A stretch of DNA of 64,000 bases, from the NCBI RefSeq assembly GCF_019100565.1, contig NZ_JAHRID010000005.1, forward strand, positions 277,272 through 341,271, in the 5' to 3' direction. Shown piece by piece: positions 17,836-28,185 of the stretch (position 1 is its first letter; every line of letters begins with the position of its first letter). The notes below the pieces were generated by a model. It did not search any database, had not been told where the DNA came from, and saw only the letters and a program-made list of their open reading frames with translations. Source of the stretch: Arsukibacterium indicum. Lineage in GTDB: Bacteria > Pseudomonadota > Gammaproteobacteria > Enterobacterales > Alteromonadaceae. The position numbers were made by a program, and so were the translations under genes.

Positions 17836-19236
17836 ATGACGCACGCCGTAGTTAAAGATGTGTTGGCCGGTAAGTACTCAACCGGTTCACAGATCACCGT
17901 TAAAGGCTGGATCCGCACCCGTCGCGATTCTAAAGCCGGTATTTCTTTTTTAGCAGTGCACGATGGCAGCTGCTTTGATGCGGTGCAGGCTGTTGTGCCG
18001 TCTGATCTGGCTAATTATGAAAATGAGATTAAACGGTTAACCACCGCCTGTTCAGTTATCGTCACTGGTATCGTTGCCCGCTCTGAAGGCCAGGGCCAGG
18101 CTTATGAAATTCAGGCGCAAACAGTAACCGTGGTTGGTTGGGTGGAGAACCCGGATACCTACCCGATGGCGCCAAAACGCCACAGTATGGAATACCTGCG
18201 CGAACATGCGCATCTGCGTCCCCGTACCAACGTCATGGGCGCCGTTACCCGGGTTCGTCACTGTTTAGCCCAGGCCGTGCACCGGTTTTTCCATGAACAG
18301 GGTTATTACTGGATCAGTACCCCGATTATTACCGGCTCCGACACTGAAGGCGCCGGTGAAATGTTCCGGGTAAGCACGCTGGATCTGGAAAACCTGCCCC
18401 GTACTGAGCAAGGCAAAGTAGATTACCGTGAAGATTTCTTTGGCAAAGAAACTTACCTGACCGTTTCCGGCCAGCTAAATGGTGAGACCTACGCCTGTGC
18501 CATGTCAAAAATTTATACCTTTGGCCCAACCTTCCGGGCCGAAAACTCTAACACCAGCCGCCATTTAGCAGAGTTCTGGATGATTGAACCGGAAGTAGCG
18601 TTTGCCGAGTTAAAAGACATCGCACAGCTGGCAGAAGATATGCTGAAGTATGTTTGTAAAGCCGTACTGGCCGAGCGTGCTGATGATATGGCGTTTTTTG
18701 CCGAGCGGATTGACCCGACAGCAATAAGCCGCCTACAAAAACTGGTAGATTCATCATTTGTGCGGATGGACTACACCGACGCTATTGAAATTCTGCAAAA
18801 TTGTGGCAAGACCTTCCAGTACCCGGTGCAGTGGGGTGTGGATTTGCAATCTGAGCACGAGCGCTACCTGGCTGAAGAGCATATTGGCGCGCCCATTATT
18901 ATGCAAAACTACCCGAAAGACATTAAAGCCTTTTATATGCGCTTAAATGACGACGGTAAAACGGTTGCAGCGATGGATGTACTGGCACCGGGTATCGGCG
19001 AAATTATCGGCGGCAGTCAGCGGGAAGAGCGGCTGGAGCAATTCGATAAGCGGCTGGACGAGATGGGCCTGAATAAAGAAGACTATAGCTGGTACCGTGA
19101 CCTGCGCCGTTATGGTACTGTGCCACACGCAGGTTTTGGTCTGGGCTTTGAACGACTGGTCTCTTATGTTACCGGTGTAGGCAATGTCCGCGATGTTATC
19201 GCGTTCCCGCGTACCCCGGGCAACGCTGAGTTTTAA
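17836..19236 (+). CDS. asnS: Asparaginyl-tRNA synthetase
   Basis: From the ATG at 17836, with GGAG nine bases upstream, the enzyme has 466 residues, exactly the length of E. coli AsnS. An upstream in-frame ATG at 17701 would add 45 residues with no homology. An N-terminal OB-fold anticodon domain ([12 protein letters not shown]) leads to the class II core: motif 2 at [21 protein letters not shown] and motif 3 [10 protein letters not shown]. It charges tRNA-Asn in the cytoplasm. A strong bidirectional terminator follows. Confidence 0.97.
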   Translation: MTHAVVKDVLAGKYSTGSQITVKGWIRTRRDSKAGISFLAVHDGSCFDAVQAVVPSDLANYENEIKRLTTACSVIVTGIVARSEGQGQAYEIQAQTVTVVGWVENPDTYPMAPKRHSMEYLREHAHLRPRTNVMGAVTRVRHCLAQAVHRFFHEQGYYWISTPIITGSDTEGAGEMFRVSTLDLENLPRTEQGKVDYREDFFGKETYLTVSGQLNGETYACAMSKIYTFGPTFRAENSNTSRHLAEFWMIEPEVAFAELKDIAQLAEDMLKYVCKAVLAERADDMAFFAERIDPTAISRLQKLVDSSFVRMDYTDAIEILQNCGKTFQYPVQWGVDLQSEHERYLAEEHIGAPIIMQNYPKDIKAFYMRLNDDGKTVAAMDVLAPGIGEIIGGSQREERLEQFDKRLDEMGLNKEDYSWYRDLRRYGTVPHAGFGLGFERLVSYVTGVGNVRDVIAFPRTPGNAEF

Positions 19237-19251
19237 CAGGCGGCCTATTGC

Positions 19252-19288
19252 AAAACAACAAACCCGCCACTGGCGGGTTTGTTGTTTT
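19252..19288. terminator. Strong bidirectional terminator between asnS and nitroreductase gene
   Basis: A 17-bp near-perfect stem with core ACCCGCC/GGCGGGT and a three-base loop has A-rich and T-rich flanks on both strands (AAAACAACAA left, TTGTTGTTTT right). It serves converging asnS and the ydjA-like gene. Confidence 0.92.
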
Positions 19289-19314
19289 ATAAGGTATCGA
19301 ACTATTACAAGCCG

Positions 19315-19872
19315 TTAAAAATAACTGAAAAACGCGTCCGGATCCGGCTCGTTACGCACCGGTGCATTACCGGTAGCCGTACCTAAATATAAAAAGCCGA
19401 CAATTTCATCATCTTCACCAACATCCAGTGACTGCTTAACAAAATCCTGCTGCGCGTAGCTGCCAGTGCGCCAAATCCCACCAAAGCCCTGGGCAAACGC
19501 CGCCTGTTGCATCGCCATTACCGCGCAGGCAGCAGATTGTACCTGCTCATGGGCAGGTATTTTGGGGTGCTCTGTTACCTTGGCAATACAAACAATAACC
19601 ATTGGCGCACGCAATGGTAACTGCCTGGCACGTTCATGCATTTCCGGCGAAATACCAGGCGCATCTTCAATTGCCGCCTCAGCAAACACATCGCCCAGCC
19701 GATTTAACGCCTCTTTGCCGGTAACAATAACAAAGCGCCACGGCTTTAAGCCACCATGATCGGGCACTTTTAATGCTGCCTGTTTTATCAGCGAAAGTGC
19801 TTCGCCATCAGGCGCCGGCTCAGCTAAACGCGGGCTGGAATATCGTGTCGTTAATAATGTCAACGCATCCAT
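19315..19872 (-). CDS. ydjA: YdjA-like nitroreductase
   Basis: The 185-residue flavoprotein matches the small YdjA branch of the nitroreductase family (E. coli YdjA has 183). Motifs include the early RYSSPRL, the FMN-contacting PDHGGLKPWRFV, the central QSAACAVMAMQQAA helix, GFGGIWRTG and the GFLYLGTATG strand. Family members are FMN-binding homodimers using NAD(P)H; the physiological substrate is not known. The start ATG has GAGG eight bases upstream. Confidence 0.9.
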   Translation of the reverse strand: MDALTLLTTRYSSPRLAEPAPDGEALSLIKQAALKVPDHGGLKPWRFVIVTGKEALNRLGDVFAEAAIEDAPGISPEMHERARQLPLRAPMVIVCIAKVTEHPKIPAHEQVQSAACAVMAMQQAAFAQGFGGIWRTGSYAQQDFVKQSLDVGEDDEIVGFLYLGTATGNAPVRNEPDPDAFFSYF

Positions 19873-20019
19873 AACTTAACCTCAGTAAACAACTCAGTAG
19901 ACGTTTAAGTAATTATTCTGGCTAACAGGCTAACAAAGATTAATGATTGTGCCCACGACAAACTACGACCAGCAAGGCTGTTTGCTTAGCCGCTCGCCAA
20001 ACTGTTCAAATTAGCACCG

Positions 20020-21435
20020 TCAATTGGCCTGAACGGCTTGTTTCGCCTGCTGATACAATGCCAGATATTGCACCATAGCCTCTCGCCAGCCAAAGCTTTG
20101 TGCCATAGCGTTTTGCTGGATAGCGTTATACCGCTGCTTATCCTGATACAATGCCAATGCCTGACGCAGAGCCTGCAGCAATGCCTCAGTGGTTGGTGCT
20201 ACAAAGCCAATACCGGTTGCCTGCTCGTCTGGCCACGGCACTACCGTATCTTTTAAGCCGCCGGTTAACCGCACCAGCGGCAAGTTGCCATAGCGCAAAC
20301 TGTACAGCTGATTCAGCCCACAAGGCTCAAATAAACTGGGCATCAGAAAAAAGTCGCCTGCAGCCTCCACCAAATGGGCCAGTGGCTCATTAAAGCCCTC
20401 AATAAAGCGAAACTTGTTTGGAAACCTTACCGTTAACTGATGCAGCTGCTGACAATAATGCGCTTCACCGCTACCCACTATCACCACCTGCATCGAATAA
20501 TTGGCCAACATATGGGTAAGAGCCGGGATCAATATATCGTAACCCTTCTGACCGGTTACCCGGCTTACGGCGACCAGCAAAGGCAGTTCGGCTACCGCCA
20601 ACTGACAATCCTGCTGTAACCGCTTTTTACATTGTGCCTTGCCCGCCAAGTTTGCAGCATCATAGTTTGCCGGCAACGCCTTGTCGGTTGCCGGGTCCCA
20701 TAGCTGATAGTCACAGCCGTTTAAAATGCCGCTGAAATCATGCCGGCGCTGCTGATACCAGGCCGCCAGGCCATTGGCTGCCGGCTCTGTCAGTAACTCG
20801 TCCCGGTACCCCTGGCTTACGGTATTTATTTTAGTGGCATATTGCAGCGCTATCTGTAAAAAGTTAACGCTGTTGTTATGCATGGGCAAATCGAGCTGCG
20901 CTGCCCAGTGCGCTGCTGATTGTTGCTGGTAGGCGCCATTGTGAATGGTAAACACAAACGGCGTAGCGGCCAGGTTAGGGTGCTGACGATAGTTAGCGGC
21001 CAGATAATACGCAGCCGGGCCACTTTGCCAGTCGTGGCCATGCAAAACATCGAACGCCGGTTGGGTGGTACACCATGCTAAAACAGCTTTGCAGAAAAAA
21101 GCAAAACGTAACGGGTTATCCGGATAACCGTGCTCGCCATCATCATATGGCCGGGCTCTGCCATAAAAATCATGATGCTCGACCAGATATACCGTTACCC
21201 CGGCAACATCAGTCTGGCGCACTGCACAGCCAAAGGTCTGGCCGCCAAGTTCAACAAATACCGACTGTTCCCCCCGAGTTTGCACGTTATAAAGCGAGCC
21301 GTATCTGGGTATTATTACGCTAACCTGATGACCAGCTGCCACTAAGTTACTGGCCAGCCCCCGGCAGGCATCTGCCAGGCCGCCGGTTTTTATAAGGCCT
21401 TCATATTCACTACAAATAAACAGAATACGCAACAC
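20020..21435 (-). CDS. glgA: Glycogen synthase GlgA
   Basis: The 471-residue GT5 glycosyltransferase begins with the ADP-glucose-binding motif KTGGL at residues 16-20 and has HGHDWQ, TIHNGAYQ, NTVSQGY, GILNGCD and the C-terminal PSLFEPCGLNQLYSLRYG region with the catalytic Glu. It extends alpha-1,4-glucan chains from ADP-glucose. The start is GTG (AAGGA just upstream), 14 bases after glgC. Together they form the glycogen synthesis pair; no branching enzyme or phosphorylase gene is in this window. Confidence 0.96.
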   Translation of the reverse strand: MLRILFICSEYEGLIKTGGLADACRGLASNLVAAGHQVSVIIPRYGSLYNVQTRGEQSVFVELGGQTFGCAVRQTDVAGVTVYLVEHHDFYGRARPYDDGEHGYPDNPLRFAFFCKAVLAWCTTQPAFDVLHGHDWQSGPAAYYLAANYRQHPNLAATPFVFTIHNGAYQQQSAAHWAAQLDLPMHNNSVNFLQIALQYATKINTVSQGYRDELLTEPAANGLAAWYQQRRHDFSGILNGCDYQLWDPATDKALPANYDAANLAGKAQCKKRLQQDCQLAVAELPLLVAVSRVTGQKGYDILIPALTHMLANYSMQVVIVGSGEAHYCQQLHQLTVRFPNKFRFIEGFNEPLAHLVEAAGDFFLMPSLFEPCGLNQLYSLRYGNLPLVRLTGGLKDTVVPWPDEQATGIGFVAPTTEALLQALRQALALYQDKQRYNAIQQNAMAQSFGWREAMVQYLALYQQAKQAVQAN

Positions 21436-21449
21436 AAAATCCTTAGCAA

Positions 21450-22691
21450 TTACTCAGCGTCATCAAAGCCAATCTTGGCCCCTTTCGGGATAACAACCAC
21501 CCCGCCCGGCGAGATATGAAAGCGGGCTTTATCCTGCACCGGATCTTCACCAATAATGGTGCCCGGGGCAATTTTTACGTCTTTATCGATAATGGCCCGG
21601 CGAATACGACAGCCACGGCCAATATCGTTGTTACCCATCAGCACGCACTTTTCAATGTAACTGTGGCTGTGCACATGCACGTTGTAACCCAGAATCGACT
21701 GATACACGATAGCCCCACTGACAATACAACCCGACGCGACCATAGAGCTTATCGCCTGACCGGTGCGGTTGGTTTCATCATGCACAAATTTAGCCGGCGG
21801 CATCGGCGGCGTATAGCTACGCAGCGGCCAGTAGCGGTTATACACATCAAACGGCGGGTTTACAGAAATTAAATCCATATTAGCTTCATAGTACGAATCT
21901 ATAGTACCTACATCGCGCCAGTAGCCTGCACTGCTTTCTGATTCGCCACGGATGCGGTTGCTTGAAAAATCATACACATACACTTCGCCCTGCGGATACA
22001 GGCCCGGAATAATGTTGTGGCCAAAGTCATGTTTTGAGTCCTCTACCTGCGCATCGGCGACAAGTACATCAACCAGGCATTTTGCTTCAAAAATATAATT
22101 ACCCATCGACGCCAGCACAAAATCGGGCCGGCCCGGAATGGTTTTTGGGTTCTGTTTTGGTTTTTCTTCAAAGCCAATCATTTTACCCTTTTCATCTACC
22201 TCAATAACACCAAACTCATGGGCCTGGCTGACCGGCACCGGTATCGCTGCCACGGTAAGCTTGGCTTTATTATGACGATGAAAGTCGAGCATTTGCCGCA
22301 CATCCATTTTATAAATATGGTCGCCACCAAATACGCATACATGCTCCGGATCCAGGCCTTCAATTAAATGCAGATTCTGATAAATGGCATCGGCAGTACC
22401 TAAATACCAGTGCTTACCGGTTTGCATCTGCGCTGGTATCGGATCAATAAAGCGGTTGGTTAAACCACTTACCCGCCAGGCCCGGCCTAAGTGCTTCATT
22501 AACGAGTGCGATTTAAACTGGGTAATCACGAAGATCTGCAGCAAGTCGGAGTTAACAAAATTGTTTAACACAAAATCGATAATCCGGTAATTACCACCAA
22601 ATGGCACGGCCGGTTTAGCGCGAATGCCGGTAAGCGGCGCCAAACGGGTTCCCTCGCCCCCGGCCAGCACCATGGTTAACACTCCTGACAT
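21450..22691 (-). CDS. glgC: Glucose-1-phosphate adenylyltransferase GlgC
   Basis: The 413-residue enzyme has the nucleotidyl-transferase start MVLAGGEGTRLAPLT with the activator-site region KPAVPFGG, GTADAIYQN, VFGGDHIYKMD for catalysis, GFEEKP, and a C-terminal left-handed beta-helix domain (VHVHSHSYIEKCVLMGNNDIG). It makes ADP-glucose from ATP and glucose-1-phosphate, the committed and allosterically controlled step of glycogen synthesis. GGGAG precedes the ATG by five bases. It is the first gene of the glgC-glgA operon; about 200 bases upstream show no further feature I can support. Confidence 0.97.
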   Translation of the reverse strand: MSGVLTMVLAGGEGTRLAPLTGIRAKPAVPFGGNYRIIDFVLNNFVNSDLLQIFVITQFKSHSLMKHLGRAWRVSGLTNRFIDPIPAQMQTGKHWYLGTADAIYQNLHLIEGLDPEHVCVFGGDHIYKMDVRQMLDFHRHNKAKLTVAAIPVPVSQAHEFGVIEVDEKGKMIGFEEKPKQNPKTIPGRPDFVLASMGNYIFEAKCLVDVLVADAQVEDSKHDFGHNIIPGLYPQGEVYVYDFSSNRIRGESESSAGYWRDVGTIDSYYEANMDLISVNPPFDVYNRYWPLRSYTPPMPPAKFVHDETNRTGQAISSMVASGCIVSGAIVYQSILGYNVHVHSHSYIEKCVLMGNNDIGRGCRIRRAIIDKDVKIAPGTIIGEDPVQDKARFHISPGGVVVIPKGAKIGFDDAE

Positions 22692-22891
22692 AAAGACTCC
22701 CTGTAATGACTTTGTAATTATATGGAAATGTACTGCAAAGCTAATACCACGATAGCAGCATTGGTAAATAAAGCATTAGAAAAGTGACTTGCCAATAGCA
22801 AAATCAGACTTAAGTCGGTGATCTTTCGCCAGAGCATGGTCAGCAATAGATTTTAATGGCGGGAAACGAAAATTGGGTTACAGCAGGATGA

Positions 22892-22930
22892 CAAAATAAA
22901 ACCGCACCATGTTGGTGCGGTTTTATTTCT
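22892..22930 (-). terminator. Intrinsic terminator after fadH
   Basis: A 16-bp stem (core ACCGCACCA/TGGTGCGGT, three-base loop, AAATAAA/TTTATTT flanks) lies 31 bases after the fadH stop. It is nearly symmetrical and could stop transcription from either side. Confidence 0.9.
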
Positions 22931-22960
22931 ACAAAGCAGCAGAACGTGGGCTACGAGTAC

Positions 22961-25072
<2,112 letters not shown>

Positions 25073-25147
25073 TTAGTCTTTGCCGGCAAATTGGTTAGCA
25101 TAGCAATATTACAATAATGTTTTTTGTTATCTATACAGGAATTTACT

Positions 25148-27028
25148 ATGTCTGAACCAAGAAAAGGTCTGATACGCCGTTTTTTCGGCGCTATATGGCG
25201 GGTTTATAAAGGTTTTCGCGCGACAGTGCTTAACCTGCTGTTTATTTTTATTGTCGCCATTGTGGTTACGGCCATGTTCAGCGGCGAAGACGAAGTACAA
25301 ATAGCAGACACTGCTGCTTTGGTGCTTAACCTGAACGGTGATTTAGTTGAAGAAAAACGCTGGGTAGACCCGGTATCCGCAGCGGTAAATGAAAGCCTGG
25401 GTGCCGGTGAAGAGTCGCCAGAGGTGCTGGTTTCAGATGTGGTTAAAGTGATTAAAACCGCCACCACCGACAACAGAATTCAGGCCATGGTGCTGGATGT
25501 GTCGGGTTTAGCTGGCGCTTCTATCGATAAATTAAAACGTGTTGGCGAGGCCATTGAAGGCTTTAAAGCAGCGGGTAAAAAGGTATTCAGTCATGGCGCT
25601 TACTACGGCCAAACCCAGTACTACCTGGCCAGTTACGCTGATGAAATCAGTTTAAGCCCAATGGGTGCGGTTATTCTGGAAGGCTATGGCAGCTACCCGA
25701 TGTACTATAAAGAAGCACTGGAAAAACTTAAAGTAAACACCCATGTATTCCGGGTGGGCACCTATAAGTCGGCAGTAGAACCGTTCCTGCGTAACGATAT
25801 GTCTGAAGCGGCTAAAGAAGCCAATATTGCCTGGTTGTCTGATTTGTGGGCGACTTACAAGCAGGATGTCAGCAGCCGTCGTGGCTTTGAGCTGAGTAAT
25901 TTTGATGAAACTTACGAGGCGTTATTCCAGAAGCTGCAAGCGGCTGATGGTGATACAGCTCAGTATGCAATTAACAATAACTATGCTGACAATATTGCAA
26001 CCCGTGAGCAGTTCCGGCAGAAACTGATTGGCATTGTCGGCGAAAACGACAAACATACCTACAACCACGTTAGCTTTAACGACTATGCAAAATACGCCAT
26101 TCCAAACAGTAACTTTGTTAATCCGTTAACCTCTAAAGTTGCCGTAGTTGTTGCAAGGGGCATGATAGTTGATGGCTCGGCCAAAGCCGGCACCATTGGT
26201 GGCGATTCAACCGCAGCCCTGTTACGCCGTGCCCGCTTCGATGAAAAAGTAAAAGCCGTGGTTCTGCGGATAGACAGCGGTGGTGGCAGTGCCTTTGCCT
26301 CTGAAGTTATTGGTCAGGAAATTACTCTGTTGCGTGAAGCGGGTAAGCCGGTTATTGCTTCTATGGGTGCGGTTGCGGCCTCTGGTGGTTACTGGATTGC
26401 GGCCCCGGCAAATGAAATCTGGGCAGCACCTACCACTATTACCGGTTCAATTGGCATTTTCGGCTTGCTGCATACCCTGGAAAACTCGTTAGATACCCTG
26501 GGCTTAAATGTTGATGGAGTAGGCACAACTGAACTGGCCGGTTTATCTTCAGGTTTACCGCTGTATAAGGGCTTAAATGACAAAGCGAAAGACGTGTTCC
26601 AGTTATTAATTGAACGCGGCTACAGTGAGTTTTTAACCATGGTAGGCAGCAACCGCAATATGTCGGTCTCTGAGGTTGATGCTGTGGCACAGGGCCGGGT
26701 TTGGACCGGCAGTACCGCGCTGGAACTTGGCCTGGTTGATAAACTGGGTACCTTTGATGAGGCCATTGCTGCGGCAGCTGAAAAAGCAGGCCTGGATAAC
26801 TATGATGTGCAGGTTATCACTCAGGAACTGTCTCCTACTGAGCAAATGCTGAAAGAATTGTTTGGCAGTGCTCAGGCAAATGGCTGGTTGCCACAGGTTC
26901 AGGCGTCACCCGAGCAGCGCATGCTACAACGGGTTAGCAAACAACTGCGCCAGGATTTTGTTATTCTGAACCAGTTTAACGACCCTAACGGCATTTATTC
27001 CTATTGTGTAACCTGCACTGTTAACTGA
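25148..27028 (+). CDS. sppA: Signal peptide peptidase SppA, 67K type
   Basis: From the ATG at 25148, with AGGA seven bases upstream, the protein has 626 residues; an upstream in-frame start adds eight. One N-terminal membrane helix (about residues 27-45) anchors it in the inner membrane. As in E. coli SppA the Ser/Lys dyad spans two repeated domains: Lys207 in VGTYKSAVEP and Ser412 in AVAASGGYW (E. coli Lys209/Ser409). It degrades cleaved signal peptides. A strong terminator follows, then ansA, the order also seen in E. coli (sppA-ansA). Confidence 0.96.
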   Translation: MSEPRKGLIRRFFGAIWRVYKGFRATVLNLLFIFIVAIVVTAMFSGEDEVQIADTAALVLNLNGDLVEEKRWVDPVSAAVNESLGAGEESPEVLVSDVVKVIKTATTDNRIQAMVLDVSGLAGASIDKLKRVGEAIEGFKAAGKKVFSHGAYYGQTQYYLASYADEISLSPMGAVILEGYGSYPMYYKEALEKLKVNTHVFRVGTYKSAVEPFLRNDMSEAAKEANIAWLSDLWATYKQDVSSRRGFELSNFDETYEALFQKLQAADGDTAQYAINNNYADNIATREQFRQKLIGIVGENDKHTYNHVSFNDYAKYAIPNSNFVNPLTSKVAVVVARGMIVDGSAKAGTIGGDSTAALLRRARFDEKVKAVVLRIDSGGGSAFASEVIGQEITLLREAGKPVIASMGAVAASGGYWIAAPANEIWAAPTTITGSIGIFGLLHTLENSLDTLGLNVDGVGTTELAGLSSGLPLYKGLNDKAKDVFQLLIERGYSEFLTMVGSNRNMSVSEVDAVAQGRVWTGSTALELGLVDKLGTFDEAIAAAAEKAGLDNYDVQVITQELSPTEQMLKELFGSAQANGWLPQVQASPEQRMLQRVSKQLRQDFVILNQFNDPNGIYSYCVTCTVN

Positions 27029-27050
27029 CAGTCAGGCTGAACTCTATTAC

Positions 27051-27079
27051 AATGCCCGCCATGTTGCGGGCATTTTTTA
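27051..27079 (+). terminator. Intrinsic terminator after sppA
   Basis: ATGCCCGC pairs with GCGGGCAT across CATGTT, followed by TTTTTT. Confidence 0.9.
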
Positions 27080-27118
27080 TGGTTAAGCCGGCTTTAATTC
27101 ACCGAAAAGACTGAACAA

Positions 27119-28150
27119 ATGAGAATGAACAGAAAACGTATCTATGTCGCTTATACCGGCGGTACCATAGGCATGCAACAATCCAGTCAGGGTTTTGTGC
27201 CGGTGCCCGGTTTTCTTAGTAGCACGGTTAAACAGATGCCGGAGTTCTTCCATCCCGATATGCCATTGTTCGATATTCATGAATATCATCCGGTGATTGA
27301 TTCATCTGATATGACACCGGCCCACTGGCAACATATTGCCAATGATATTCAGCAGCATTATCAGCAATACGATGGTTTTGTCGTGCTGCATGGCACTGAT
27401 ACCATGGCATACACAGCATCGGCATTGTCGTTTATGCTGGAAAACCTGCAAAAGCCGGTGATCATTACCGGTTCGCAAATCCCGTTGGCCCAACTGCGCT
27501 CTGATGGCCAGGTGAATCTGTTAAATGCATTATATCTGGCCGCCAATTACCCGATTGCGGAAGTGGCGTTATTTTTCAACAACCAACTGTTTCGGGGTAA
27601 CCGCGCGACCAAAGCCGATGCCGATGGTTTCAATGCCTTTGCGTCCCCCAATTTTTTACCGCTGCTCGAAGCCGGGATTAATATTGATCTGATAGAAGGT
27701 AAGGTTAGCCCTGCTCCGGCTAACGTTGCCGATTTAACGGTGGCAAGCATTACGCCGCAGCCTATCAGCGTGGTTACACTTTATCCCGGGATCAGCACCG
27801 ATGTTATCAGTAACATGTTAAAAGCACCGGTAAGGGCTTTGATCATAAAATCGTTTGGGGTGGGCAATGCGCCGCAGCGGCCGGAATTGCTCAGCGTGCT
27901 GCAAGCAGCAACCGAGCGCGGTCAAATACTGGTGAACTGCACTCAGTGCTTTAAAGGTAAAGTGAATATGGACGGCTATGCCACTGGTAATGCATTGAAA
28001 ACCAGCGGCGTAATAAGTGGTTTTGATATGACCCTGGAAGCCACCCTGACCAAGCTGCACTACTTATTAAGCCAGCAGTCTGATCCGGCACAGATCCGTC
28101 AGAAAATGCAGCAAAATTTGCGCGGTGAGCTCAGTAACAATGCAAAATAA
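27119..28150 (+). CDS. ansA: Cytoplasmic type I L-asparaginase AnsA
   Basis: The 343-residue enzyme has the two asparaginase threonine motifs, YTGGTIGM near residue 15 and HGTDTMAYTAS near 92, plus the lysine region GSQIPLAQLRSDG. No signal peptide is present, so it is the cytosolic type I enzyme that hydrolyses asparagine to aspartate and ammonia. An ATG two codons later is an alternative start; neither has a strong ribosome-binding site. It follows sppA after a terminator, so it is probably partly independent. Confidence 0.93.
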   Translation: MRMNRKRIYVAYTGGTIGMQQSSQGFVPVPGFLSSTVKQMPEFFHPDMPLFDIHEYHPVIDSSDMTPAHWQHIANDIQQHYQQYDGFVVLHGTDTMAYTASALSFMLENLQKPVIITGSQIPLAQLRSDGQVNLLNALYLAANYPIAEVALFFNNQLFRGNRATKADADGFNAFASPNFLPLLEAGINIDLIEGKVSPAPANVADLTVASITPQPISVVTLYPGISTDVISNMLKAPVRALIIKSFGVGNAPQRPELLSVLQAATERGQILVNCTQCFKGKVNMDGYATGNALKTSGVISGFDMTLEATLTKLHYLLSQQSDPAQIRQKMQQNLRGELSNNAK

Positions 28151-28176
28151 TCAGGGCGCTTACGCGCCCTGTTATT
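28151..28176. terminator. Bidirectional terminator between ansA and DUF349 gene
   Basis: CAGGGCGC pairs with GCGCCCTG around TTAC, with TTATTT on the plus side and A-rich sequence on the other. It separates converging genes. Confidence 0.8.
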
Positions 28177-28185
28177 TAGCAGTGT